A stretch of 64,000 nt of DNA from Blastomussa wellsi (lineage: Eukaryota > Cnidaria > Anthozoa > Scleractinia > Plerogyridae), in contig OX393565.1 of NCBI GenBank assembly GCA_947652115.1, positions 23,847,488 through 23,911,487 on the forward strand. Reading direction: 5' to 3'. How positions within the stretch are numbered: position 1 is the stretch's first letter; each line of letters begins with the position of its first letter. The notes under the pieces are model-generated. The model saw only the letters and a program-made list of their open reading frames with translations, made no database searches and was not told the DNA's origin. The translations under genes were made by a program, and so were the position numbers. Positions 30,501 to 40,627 of the stretch are shown here, one piece after another.

Positions 30501-33500
30501 GAAGAAGAATTAAATTTGCCCAATGGTACATGAATCCCTCTTCTCCAAAAGTGTGTCTTAGATTATTTGTTTTTCGTTTTGAAGATACAAGCCAAATGCT
30601 GTATCAATCCGAGAAAAGGACGAACTTTGAATTATAATATCTTTTTTTGAGAGCTGATCTAACGATTCCCTGACACACTTTTAAAGCCAACCATGTGCTG
30701 TGCTGAGTGACATGCAGTCATTGTTTACTTCGAAGGGCCAAAATCTGACGCGAGTTTGCCACACTAATAAACATTGCTCTATTTGCATTTAACTGACTGA
30801 AGCTATTTCCACGACATTCTTGGTTCTATAATCTTAAAAGTAATGTATAGGTTTAGGCATTTCCCTCAAATTACACGCGCATGAGGATCTTTTTGTGGTA
30901 CCCGCGAACCTGTTCAGTAACCTTCATGAAAGATGAACTTTTTTACTGAAATTTGCTAAACAGCAAGAGAGATTTTCAACTAAGTGCCGTAATTTAACCA
31001 AAACCAAAGAGATCAACAAAGTATTATTAAACAAATGCACCGTTCTTACTAATACACTATTTTATTTAACAAAATTGCATTACCTTTTGCTCTGTTAATG
31101 CTGCATATAGTTCTTTTGCAGTAGTAAGGAACTCTTCTGTCATGGTGAGCTTTTTTGTTGAGATGGGGCAGCCCACTTTAGCTGTATTAGCTGAATTGAG
31201 TAAATAAAGATAAATGAGCTTATCACAGTTTTTGCAGCATGAAGCACCTGCAATTACATGTAAAGTCACCAAATCTCTGGATTCGAAGAAAAATGCTTCA
31301 AATACAGGTTTTCACCCTAACTCGGGCTGATTTTGGGAGGAAATTTTGAAATATTTGACATAAATGTATTTTTATAAATGAATTGACAGAGCTCTATTTT
31401 TCACTCCATTTTGAAGACTGAGAAGAGGTAGCGTGACGCAAAGATTGCTGGACTCCTGGATTTCAATTTTTTTAGGTTGGCATCTCTGGGATACATTGTA
31501 TTTCTAATCCCCCATGGATGTGGTGTGCAGGCCTGTCACCAAGCATTAAATTTGCCAGTACCCATAATTTATACACCTAGGTGAAGAGATGCACTATGAG
31601 AGAAAATTGCCTTGAAAAAGTGTCCCGGCCAGGGCTTGACCCAAAAGCCAATTAGTAAACATATTATCCAGGCACCTACTTTTGTTCTTATTTGCATCTC
31701 CCGAGCTAACTGGAGCATTTACAGCGGCTTTGAATGCATCATTATTTTCATTGCGAGTGGAGGCTCTCTGGAGAACTGGGCTGTCTTTGGATGGGAGAAT
31801 CATTCCTTGACTGAACTCTACAACATCAACAAAAGGAAACCAAAATCAGAAGATGAGGTTTGCTATTGTTAGACAAGACTGCCAAAACACAGGGGTATGA
31901 TTGTTATGCAGCAAAAGCCAGTAGCTAGATCTTAAGAGCTAGGCATTATTACAGCCTAGCTTACAAAACCGTGAACACCAGAAATGTTTATGGAATGTTA
32001 TTGTGTTACAAAGAAAAAGCCAATCAGGTGTGAGAAAACTTAACCACAAAGAGCAACGGTAATAATTAGTTTGCGGTTTTGAGGTTTGCTCGCGTGTCCT
32101 GAACTTTGCTGCGATTGGTCACTACACAATCAACATTCCTGAAATATTTCAGGTGTTCACGGTTTTATGAGCAAGGCCGTAACAGTGCGCAAACAGGACA
32201 ACATTAATATTGTCTGTCTACAGTGTGCAATAACCAACAAACCACCAATTTGATACAGGTCTCTACTTCTCAGTCAAGACAGTACATACAGCTGGGCCCC
32301 TACATACAGTAATTCACATGATTGATGGGATAACAATGATCAATTTAAAGGAAGGTTATTAATAATAATATGCATTAAAAGACATCTGCTACATAAAAAT
32401 TATATAGTGTAACAAAGTTCATGGACTGTAATCTCACGAGTCACTCATTAGCCTTTTACTGCAGATCTAATTGCTCTTTGGGTTTTACATGTATACAATC
32501 TTTGTGGGAGGGGGGAGATGTGCAGTGAGCACAAAGGACGTCTGCGTACGAAGGTAATGAGTTGCATGTACATATCCAGACATAACTAATTGATGATGAA
32601 TGACATTATTTGGTAATTACTGAGTAATCGATGGGTAATCAGTTGATTCGTCATTGATTATTGGCAATGATCAATGAGTAATCAAAGCCCAAAAAATTTG
32701 TGGCCTATCGATTACTCATTGATGACATTGATTACTCGTTGATGTAATTGATTACCTATTGACCTTATTGATTACTCATGGATGACCCATCGATTACTCA
32801 TCGACTATTACACTGCGTGCGAAAGACACATTTCTTGCTTTCTTGTACCATTTTTTGTTTATGATTCTTTTATCTTCTACTTTTACATGTATCATATTTT
32901 TCTTTATTATATGGCCGTGTCTCACGTAGACTGGGAACTATCGAATTCACAAACTTCATTGGCTAAATCAATATTGATTGAGGTCTAGATTTTCCCATCT
33001 AGATCGGTTGCATTTTGAGGTCAGAAAGTTACAAACAAAACAGGAACACATTGTCCCCTTTTTCTCTAAAAAAAGAGCTTGACATGAATAAAGAGTTAAG
33101 ATACAACCAGACTTGCAAATTTAAGTTCAGCTCATCGCCGTTCGCAAACAAAACGTCAGTGAGAACAAAACAAAACAGTGTCGTTAAGCTGCGTTCGGTC
33201 TGTACTCACCACCTTGGTCAAGATTCTCCCATGCAGACCTCCAACTTGGTTAATAAGAGCTAATTACAAATACTGTTTCCAGCCACGAGATGATATCGAT
33301 AAATAATGAATGAAATCAATGACTAATCAATGCAATCAATAACTAATCAATGCAATCAATGACTAATTAATGCAATCATAACCAAAAATTTTGTGGCCTA
33401 TCGATTAGTCATTGATTACTCATTGATCATCGGCAAAAATCAATGACTTATCAACTGATTGTAACCTATCAATTATGGTACTCATTGATTTTAATGATGT

Positions 33501-36500
33501 CATTGATTAGTTATGTCTGGACATGTACCTTGCCTGAGCTCCTTGATATATTGTGCCAGCTTTCTCCTTATCAATCCAGTGCCGACTGATCTAACCATTT
33601 CTTTCAACTGATAACTCTCATCTGAACTCTGATCAGCTGTCACAAGCACCTGTGGATGTTTAAAAGAAAACATAATTAATAATTTATTTATCAACAATAA
33701 TACATTTTTTTAAATAATAGCGAGACGAAACGTCAAATTACATGTGTGTGTTTTGCAATGAACATAAATTTAACTAAAGTATGCAAGAATTCTATCCACT
33801 AAGGAACTGCATTTTGTATGCATAAATTAACAAGAGATTAATTAGCATCCTTAAATTGGCACTTTCAAGGCAAAACATATCTTACTATTCAGTGGCAGAT
33901 CCAGACTTCTTTCTAAGGTACAGGGGGCACTTTGGGCCTTAAATTAATGTGGGGACCCAAGAAATTTTCGACCCTTTGAGCCTTAAAATTTTCACATGTT
34001 GGGAAACCCCTCCCCTAGATTCACCACTGCTATTAAGACACCTGGTAATTATTTAAAAACATATCGGTTTTAAAATCAAAGTATAAATTTCTCAGTTTTA
34101 CTTACATCCACTTCTTCTGCATTATGTTCTTCACTAAGATTTGGAATCTCAATCTTTCCTTTCCATACTTTGTCACTATCTGTTACTGTTCCTGTGTTTA
34201 TAATTAGTGAGAAATACAGTTAAATGCATGTTGATCACAATTTATTGCATTTAGAGAGCCCTTCAAATTGTTTCAACCGTCTCTACAAAATTAATACTTT
34301 CTGGGCTTACACAAGGTTCAAACCATAATTATTATTAATAATAATATTATTATTAATAATGTAATCTACTGGTATATACATATTACACTCACCTGACCAA
34401 TCTAATGTTATTACCCATTCATAGAAAAATATCAGTTTTGCTTTTCTGTTACTGAAAGAAAGACACAAACAATGATGTTAAGAGATGTCCTGGGCATGCT
34501 CAAGTTCAAAGCTTCTCTGCAATTGCTTGAATTTCCAGTAAGCGCTCAACACGTGAATTAAATATTGTTAGTGCCTTTGAAAGTGATGTCAAAGGCTCAT
34601 TAACGCCTTTGTTGCAAATGGCGGTTGGGTGTACAGGAATCCGGGGCAGGAGCTGCCGACCCCAAACCCAGATACACTCCAAAAGCCTGCCCTACCCGCA
34701 ACCCAGCCACGAGCCCCCGCCTGCCAAACCCAGCCCCTGCCCTTGCACCTGTCACACTGAACTTCAACTAGAAGTTCAGTGGAAGAAACTACGAGGTACA
34801 ATAATAAACACCACCCTAAAAAACGCCATGGCACAAAGAAAGAACAATGACTCCAACCCACACCACAAAAAAGGGGGAGGGGGGAGGGAGGGAACACTAA
34901 AAATTGCGAGCTACAGAATTGGCCTGAACGCCGAGTAAAGCTACAAGCACATGCTATGGCACACGCATAAAATGCGTCAGAATACCACTGACCCTGCGAA
35001 TGCCAGCAACACCACAAACGCTAAGGTCCCTGAGCCCAGCAAGGCTGGCCAATAAAAGCTGCCACACCAACCACTGAGCAAACTTGCTCCTTGTTGTTAA
35101 CTAAGTTAAATTAACTACATAAAAAATAAATTAACGATCAGCATAGGAAATTGCATGAATAGTGATTCAAAAGTTTTTGTTGCTCTTCATTTGATTTTTA
35201 TTACAGTTATTAATTTCAACCCTTGAGGTATTTTTGAGCCTTTGACATCACCTTCTCTGAAACGCAATCAAGCCTTGGAACAAGGCCAATTAATGCAGCT
35301 GTAAATTTTCGGAAATAAAAGTTAAAAAATGGATTGAAATTTGGCAAGATGATTATTACGAAAGTCACATTGTACACGAAAATTAAAAAAAATAATAAAT
35401 ACCACCAATTTCGTCTCATGGGGACTTTAAACCAATTTTTCCTGCACTTTAGAACTCAGGGGCAAGTATCATTGTGTAACTAGTCCTTTGTGGGACCATT
35501 ACTGGGGACATTTCAAACAAAAATTAATTATACATGTATTAAACCCAGTAACAGGCCACAAGATTGCAAGATGAGACACCCACAGACTTACTTGGCATAA
35601 GCTTCCCCATCAATTTTTCGAACATCAGTTATTTTAATTTTCCCTACAAGGATTAAGAGAAATGAATTAAAATTAGTTATCTCTTAGAGATACTGTAGAT
35701 TTCTGTACTTTTAATTTTAGGTATATACTAAATACAGTGTTGACACTTCCTGCCTGGGCTTACGTACTTGACGCCTGAGTACAGTTCTTATTGAGCACCA
35801 TTCTCGTCCCCAGAGCCGCTTGTCCCTCTTAGCCGGCTGGGCCTGTGCACGAGGAACAAGTGGCTTTGGGAACACATGATTTGATTGGCTGAAATCTTAC
35901 AAAGAGAGTCCAATCACATCAGCCGTTTTAAACTTAACAAACAGCAAAGGATACTTTTATAACGACTGATGTGATTGGACTTCTTTTGTTAGATTTCAGC
36001 CAATCAATCCAAATGTGTCCCCAGAGCCACTAGTTCCTTGTGCACAGGCCCAGCCGGCTAAGAGGGACAAGTGGCTCTGGGGATGAGAATGGCTGAGCAC
36101 TTGTGTGAACACACCTTTTAATCTTTAAGTACAGAGTATACCCACACCAGTATTCAGGAATGAGTACTTCAGTTTCTAGTACACCACACCATTTTTTTCA
36201 GGTGTACCAGTGCTCAGACACCAAGTGTGAACACCGCTTTAAATTAGGAACATGTAAAATTGGAACACTGGAACACCGGAACACCAATCCAATCCGGACT
36301 GCATTTGTTTTGCACATTACACCAAAGATCACCTGATTTAGCTAAACTGATGTGAAAAGCGAACAACACACTGAAGATGCAAATTTATCGTTGTCAGCGT
36401 TCTTAACTCAGTGGAACCAGTCTGCAGCTGCAGCTGCAGCTACAAAGACACTTGGAATACCAAAGAGTAAAAGTCAGTTTCACCCGTGTTGAAGAACACG

Positions 36501-37452
36501 ATCAGCTTCCAGCCTCTTTCAAGTCACGTGGATCGATTTCTTTACGTAAGCCTACTCTGTTGTTGGCTCCAATTCTTTCTAGTCTTTCTCAGATTTTCGG
36601 AACTTTTCCGAAAGCTGCCAGGAGAAAGAAGCCTTCGTCCAGCGCCATTAACGCTTCTCTCCTCTCTAAGCTCGGTCACGCGGCATTGAAAACAACGCCA
36701 AAAATTCTTGATTTCCGACAAATTGGCACTAAACAAGAACCGTATATCACTAATCTACAATTCTGAGTAGTTTTAGGGTGATACTGAAGTAAATTGAGGA
36801 CGATGCAAACGGATTTTTTATTGCGGTACATCACTTCTCGCATCTTTTGAATTCAGGACATCCTGTCCAAAAATCAAACATTGGCGCATGCGCAGAAACG
36901 TGATAGTGTTCCTTTAATAGTAACAATAAATGTGTTTGTAAAAAAGTGATAGTTATATAATAGATACAAACATGTAGAAGAAATATACTTTTTTCCAAGT
37001 AATCTTTTTTCTTGGAACCGATCATCACCACGCATACCAGTATTAAAGTTATCCACGATTCGCTTCATACGAATCTACATGTGGTAAAAATCCTAAAGGG
37101 ATCCTGAGTTCTGTTTTATATACATTTTATCCACAGAACTTAAGTTCATGAACATAACATTACCTTCATCAGTTCCTATTTCTAAATCCTTTAAAAGTGT
37201 CTTTAACTTTTCCTTGGACCAAGGAGTTGCATTTTTCTCTGTCCTGTTATGAAAGAAACGTACAAAGCTTATAAAGGTTCAAATAAGATCCGTCACGTTT
37301 CAATTAATGTCAAGTTCGTATGCACCGACTAGCCACGTGCGTTCACAAGAATACAAACGATCGATCACTTACCAGTGCCAATTATTCACATTTTTGGCGT
37401 CAGCCCTCTCTTCCACAATCCACCTTGGATCACCCTCACCCCACTTAGCCAT
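27544..37452 (-). CDS. AHSA1: AHSA1 homologue, activator of Hsp90 ATPase
   Basis: Eleven exons (minus strand, in order): 37373-37452, 37164-37243, 35592-35643, 34393-34451, 34106-34191, 33529-33649, 31680-31805, 31084-31190, 29300-29401, 28169-28220, 27544-27716. Phases agree throughout; 345 residues against 338 in human. It starts MAKWGEGDPRWIVEERADA, near-identical to vertebrate AHA1. Exons 1-6 (about 1-159) form the Aha1 N-terminal domain that docks on the Hsp90 middle domain (FFYEW, IEIPNLSEE). Exon 7 (about 160-201) is a variable linker starting GMILP. Exons 8-11 (about 202-345) are the START-like C-terminal domain that contacts the Hsp90 N-domain (IVMQWRHKSWPEG; GWEQFYWGNMKRTFCWGMRYF region at the end). 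The cytosolic co-chaperone stimulates Hsp90 ATP hydrolysis. It is divergent from bublin with 390 bp between start codons. The exon 7 acceptor is an AAG rather than the nearby CAG, chosen because only it keeps frame. Confidence 0.95.
28875..29239 (+). repeat. dispersed palindromic repeat, copy 2 (AHSA1 intron 9)
   Basis: Inverse partner of 25582-25940. The coding-like half reads EEASKFEMKVEEANLNCFSL and continues SIVRVLLF, as in copy 1. A 4-base difference at CAATTAAAGC breaks the frame from the upstream part (MAANIFYKEIPDKILSQ, ATG at 28865). The hairpin half spans about 29060-29235 with arms of roughly 80 bp. The copy ends 60 bases from exon 9 of AHSA1. Confidence 0.75.
29487..30922. mobile_element. 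1.4-kb DNA transposon with 24-bp terminal inverted repeats
   Basis: The left end GGTTACAGAACAGGTTCGCG GGT and the inverse of the right end (GGTTACTGAACAGGTTCGCG GGT) match at 22 of 23 positions. Inside, + strand frames include a Lys-rich stretch, then after an A-run a different frame reading GLDSEKLDSRRSLSDESVEI with a stop at about 30064, suggesting a frameshifted protein remnant. I see no catalytic domain. No clear target duplication was found. It lies in AHSA1 intron 8. Confidence 0.6.
32576..33520. mobile_element. inverted-repeat element built from TGATTACTCAT-type motifs
   Basis: Ends CCAGACATAACTAATTGATG (left) and inverse of TCATTGATTAGTTATGTCTGG (right). Both arms, about 220 bp each, are made of irregular repeats of ATTGATTACTCAT/ATCAATGACTAAT with a shared AAATTTTGTGGCCTATCGAT block. 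The middle (about 32810-33290) is unrelated sequence with no recognisable gene. Its right end touches the exon 6 splice donor of AHSA1. Confidence 0.65.
33890..34029. mobile_element. 140-bp MITE with CAGTGG ends (hAT-like)
   Basis: Ends CAGTGGCAGATCCAGA and inverse of CTAGATTCACCACTG, flanked by direct CTATT on both sides (33885-33889, 34030-34034). CAGTGGCGGATC-type termini are common among small hAT-like elements. A related end occurs at 39975 (CAGTGGCAGATCTAGG). Confidence 0.55.
34600..35080. other. compositionally odd, C/A-rich insertion in AHSA1 intron 3
   Basis: The + strand is strikingly C- and A-rich and poor in T (for example CCCCAAACCCAGATACACTC and CCCAGCCACGAGCCCCCGCC), unlike its AT-rich surroundings. 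It ends near an AATAAA at 35053. Long open frames on both strands (109 and 142 codons) are low-complexity side effects. It is probably a retroelement piece; I cannot classify it. Confidence 0.4.
35799..36091. mobile_element. 293-bp foldback element with 9-bp target duplication
   Basis: Arms of about 130 bp starting CATTCTCGTCCCCAGAGCC (left), with the inverse at the right end. Shared blocks include CTTAGCCGGCTGGGCCTGTG CAC and CCAATCACATCAG. Flanking ATTGAGCAC (35790-35798) and GCTGAGCAC (36092-36100) agree at 7 of 9 positions, as expected for a 9-bp, Mutator-like duplication. Within AHSA1 intron 2. Confidence 0.7.
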
Positions 37453-37842
37453 TCCAATGTCAGTTAAAAACAACTTATCGCATAAAGCCGGTAAAGGTGA
37501 TGATCTATTTCGTTTATAAAGCGCGAATTGCATCATGGAACAGTTATCCCTTGTGTCTGGAGCGGGGGAGGGGAGAGGGACTTGGGCATTTTTCAGACCC
37601 AGAAATTGTGCAGGAATTTTTTCCCATTTCCTCCATACGTGACTCACTTTTCACGATATTTTTAATGTTTTAGCGCTTTTTCTTGTGCATTATTTTGTTA
37701 CTTTTTTTTCGTTAAGTAGCTGCCCACCTCCCCCGACCACCACATAAAATAAATAATGGTCTCTCCCCAGTTCCTTGCAAGAATTTGAGAAATACGTCGT
37801 GTAACTGTCATAAGATGCCTTTTATTTTACTTGGAATCTGTC
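37453..37842. promoter_or_regulatory. bidirectional promoter region between AHSA1 and bublin
   Basis: Only 390 bp separate the ATG of AHSA1 (minus) from that of bublin (plus), so both 5'UTRs and promoters lie here. No TATA box is obvious for either gene. The left part contains G/C-rich sequence (GCGGGGGAGGGGAGAGGGAC near 37560-37580) that could be an initiation zone. Inference from spacing. Confidence 0.5.
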
Positions 37843-39483
37843 ATGGCGGAAGAAAACGGATTCGGTAACGTGAACGGGAAGGCGGAAGTGCATGGACTTG
37901 CTTTACAGAATGGTGAAACCGATGAAGACGAGAAAGGTATTTAACTAAGCATATGAATGGTTTCGCACTAGACTTGTTTTGATACTGAGGCAAAAGAGAA
38001 CTTGGAAATGGACTAGTATATATTTTGGAAAGATCATAATGAATTTCTTCTGCACCTATCAGTGTAAACCCCTCAGGGTAGTGCGGGCATAGGGTGGGGA
38101 TTTGAACTGACCTGAGATTTTCTGTTCAATTGCCCGGCCCCAGGGCAGTTGTAGATGGTCAAAAGAGTCACTAAAAGTCAATAAAATGTTGCTAGAAATG
38201 CCAATAAAACTTTCAAAAGTCCCCACTACAGGAACTGATGCCAGCACTCACTCCCCCCCACGGGATTTACATTGATAGGTACCCCATCATCATCATCATC
38301 ATCATCATCTTTATTATTTATACACGGTAGATACATCAGGCCAGAAATAATGCTACTACTGCAAAATAACTATGGATATTGAGTATGAGTGGTAACTTTT
38401 CAGCAGGCCTTGTGTTAATTTGCAGAACGCAGCATGCCGAATGCACTGTTTGCTTGCGGCTAGTCTCACTCATGTTTGCTTGCAGTTAGCTTTTATTTGT
38501 TGGAAAGTGCAGTTTTGGCCTTATGTACCAGTCAAATCGAAGCTTCAACATCGCCCCCCTGGGCAACTCCCAGGGGCATTTGAATTTTTGAAAAATTTGT
38601 GTTCAAATTCCCCCCTCCCCAGGCCAAAGAACAGTTCAAATGCCCCCACCCCCGAGAAAATAAATAAGTGACCAAAGTATACACCGTTTCAACTTTTTAA
38701 TTAGCTTCTATTATGTTCCTGAAGTCGAGATCATAGAACGCGATAATATCTCAACCACTGAAATATCTATAGGGTGCCTAAAGCCTTAGTCCTTTGCTTT
38801 TTAATTATAAGGTGGCTGAACACAGTTTTTGAAGATTTGAGTACCTGTACTTCATCGTGATCTCACAACTAAATGCTAACAGCTGATGAGCCCACATTTG
38901 GCATACATATTACACAATACCACTGACGTTTATGCGTGAATTTGTTTTTTTAAAGGGGGCCATTTCCATGGCAATGGAATAGATCAAATGCGACCTAAAA
39001 AATCTATTTTTTTTCCATTTTGCGGAAAGTCCACTCTTTAGATTTTTATTTAAAACTGCCCATGAGTTAAACTTATAATTTTTTTAAAAAAAGTTATTTT
39101 CCATCAGATTCCCATACAAACACTGTAATTTCTCACTGCTTTGCCTACCCATCAAGATGGCGTTGAAAATCGTTATAACGCCCATTGTATTATATTTGAC
39201 CCTTTACAACAAATGACTTAGCCCTGCCGTTTTTGGTCAAAGGTGATAATGTAGAAGCAAAACAAAAGCCAATTTTCCTATTTTTTCAGAGTACGAGGCA
39301 CTTGATCTAGAGTTGGATCAACTGAATTCTTGCCTTGACAAGCTGGAAAACTGGAATGATTCTCTTCAGTCTAGAATGAAAGATATGCTAGAGAATATGC
39401 AGAAAACAAGGGCTGAGATACAACCACAGGTCAACCAAGATAGCAACAACAAAGGCTCACCAAGACCTGAAGATGTTAATTAG
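37843..39483 (+). CDS. BBLN: bublin coiled-coil protein (UPF0184) homologue
   Basis: Two exons, 37843-37936 and 39290-39483, joined G|AG through a GTATTT..TTTCAG intron; 95 residues (about 83 in human). The first exon encodes an acidic, Asn/Gly-rich leader ([10 protein letters not shown]...NGETDEDEK). The second encodes the family core [20 protein letters not shown] then a heptad-patterned helix [20 protein letters not shown], matching the YAAINSMLDQINSCLDHLEE block of human C9orf16/BBLN. A single coiled coil, cytosolic; bublin-type proteins associate with intermediate filaments in nematodes and vertebrates. Initiation context TCATGGCGG is good. A likely poly(A) signal AATAAA lies at 39801-39806. 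Exon borders are unambiguous. Confidence 0.88.
38285..38309. repeat. (CAT)8 microsatellite
   Basis: Perfect trinucleotide run within the intron of the bublin gene. Confidence 0.9.
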
Positions 39484-39973
39484 TTTAATCAGCTGCCATT
39501 AGGGAGGACAGAGTAATTTTTAAAGTAATTTGTTTGAGATTCACAGGAGAAAAGACTTTTTTAAAAACAATTATTGTTTACATTTTTAACCAATTAGAAT
39601 ATTTCAGTTAATTTATTTATATGCTTTTGTCTTTACTTCATAGTTTGCATAGTTTATTGCTGACTAAGGGTAATTATTTAGGATATCACAGGAAAATGAA
39701 CAGAAATTTCTGTGCATCACAATAGATTAGAAATAAGAGTATTATATTGTTTAGTCAGTTGATTGTATCTATAGTACTTGTGTACATTATGGTGTCAAGA
39801 AATAAATATTTATTTTCTGTTGCTCAATAATTTCTAAAGAAGCTTACTAACCAAACTGTAGTACAACTTGATAGTGCCAGTTTTGAAACAAATACCTTCC
39901 TAGCAATACTCTGACTCCCCCCTCCTTTTCCTTTTAACCGGAGCCTGTTTACAGACTAGAAATAAGGAACAAA

Positions 39974-40260
39974 CTGAACAGTGGCAGATCTAGGGGAGCC
40001 CCCTCCCCCTTATTAGCGAAAATTTAAGGCCCGGAAAGGGTCAGAAAATTTTCGGGATGCTACAAGCTCAGGGGTTGAGGTTTGGGGGTTAAGTACTATG
40101 CCCTGAGGGGTTGAGGTTTGGGGGTTAAGTGCTACGCCCTGAGGGGTTGAAAAAAATGTGACTTTTTGACGTTTGACAAAGGAGTCTTTGAAGTTTGGTG
40201 CGGCTTGATGAAATTTGGTAGGAAAAAATTGCATTTTGCAAAACCAATCAAAAATTAGCC
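39974..40260. repeat. repeat with CAGTGGCAGATCTAGG end and 36-bp tandem units
   Basis: Starts with the hAT-like end CAGTGGCAGATCTAGGGGAG. Within it AGGGGTTGAGGTTTGGGGGT recurs at 40070 and 40106, with a third partial copy at 40142, a period of 36 bp. It lies between bublin and USP34. Confidence 0.55.
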
Positions 40261-40280
40261 TAATGCGTACGTAAAAGGTT

Positions 40281-40441
40281 AAGCCTGTGTCGAGCCAAGT
40301 GGCCCATCATGCAGACCATAACTTATACTCGTTTCCTTAGCATGAAGCGAATAGGAGTATTTCTACTCCTCCCTGTAAATTCACCGGTACCTATTTATAC
40401 ACCTGCCCAAGAACACAAGAACCTGTCTAGAACAGACTAAA
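40281..40441 (-). mobile_element. SINE (3' part) upstream of USP34
   Basis: Minus-strand copy with CTTGGGCAGGTGTATAAATA, GGAGTAGAAATACTCCTATT and the terminal CCACTTGGCTCGACACAGGC TTA. Its end is about 180 bases from the USP34 start codon, so it may overlap the promoter. Confidence 0.7.
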
Positions 40442-40518
40442 GATTGTGCTCGCTTGGGGACTTTACCCAGAATTCCCTGCGCTTAGTATTTTGACTGGAC
40501 TCGAGGCTGGAAATCAAA

Positions 40519-40584
40519 ATGGCGCGAGAACGTGGTGAAAACACATCTGAAATTTCCCTCACAAAAACTTCAAAGAAATGCTGA
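40519..40584 (+). CDS. upstream open reading frame of USP34
   Basis: 22 codons including the stop, starting AAAATGGCG (strong context) and ending TGA 43 bases before the proposed USP34 start. It would be translated first if the transcript begins upstream of 40519. The peptide (MARERGENTSEISLTKTSKK..) is unlike anything known, so any role would be through translation control. Confidence 0.35.
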   Translation: MARERGENTSEISLTKTSKKC

Positions 40585-40627
40585 AATATTTGTATTTTGC
40601 GCGGAATTTCTTCCTCCTGACTGAAAA

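Noticed and set aside
34589..35017. 142-codon minus and 109-codon plus frames
   Set aside because: By-products of a C/A-rich low-complexity insertion within an AHSA1 intron.
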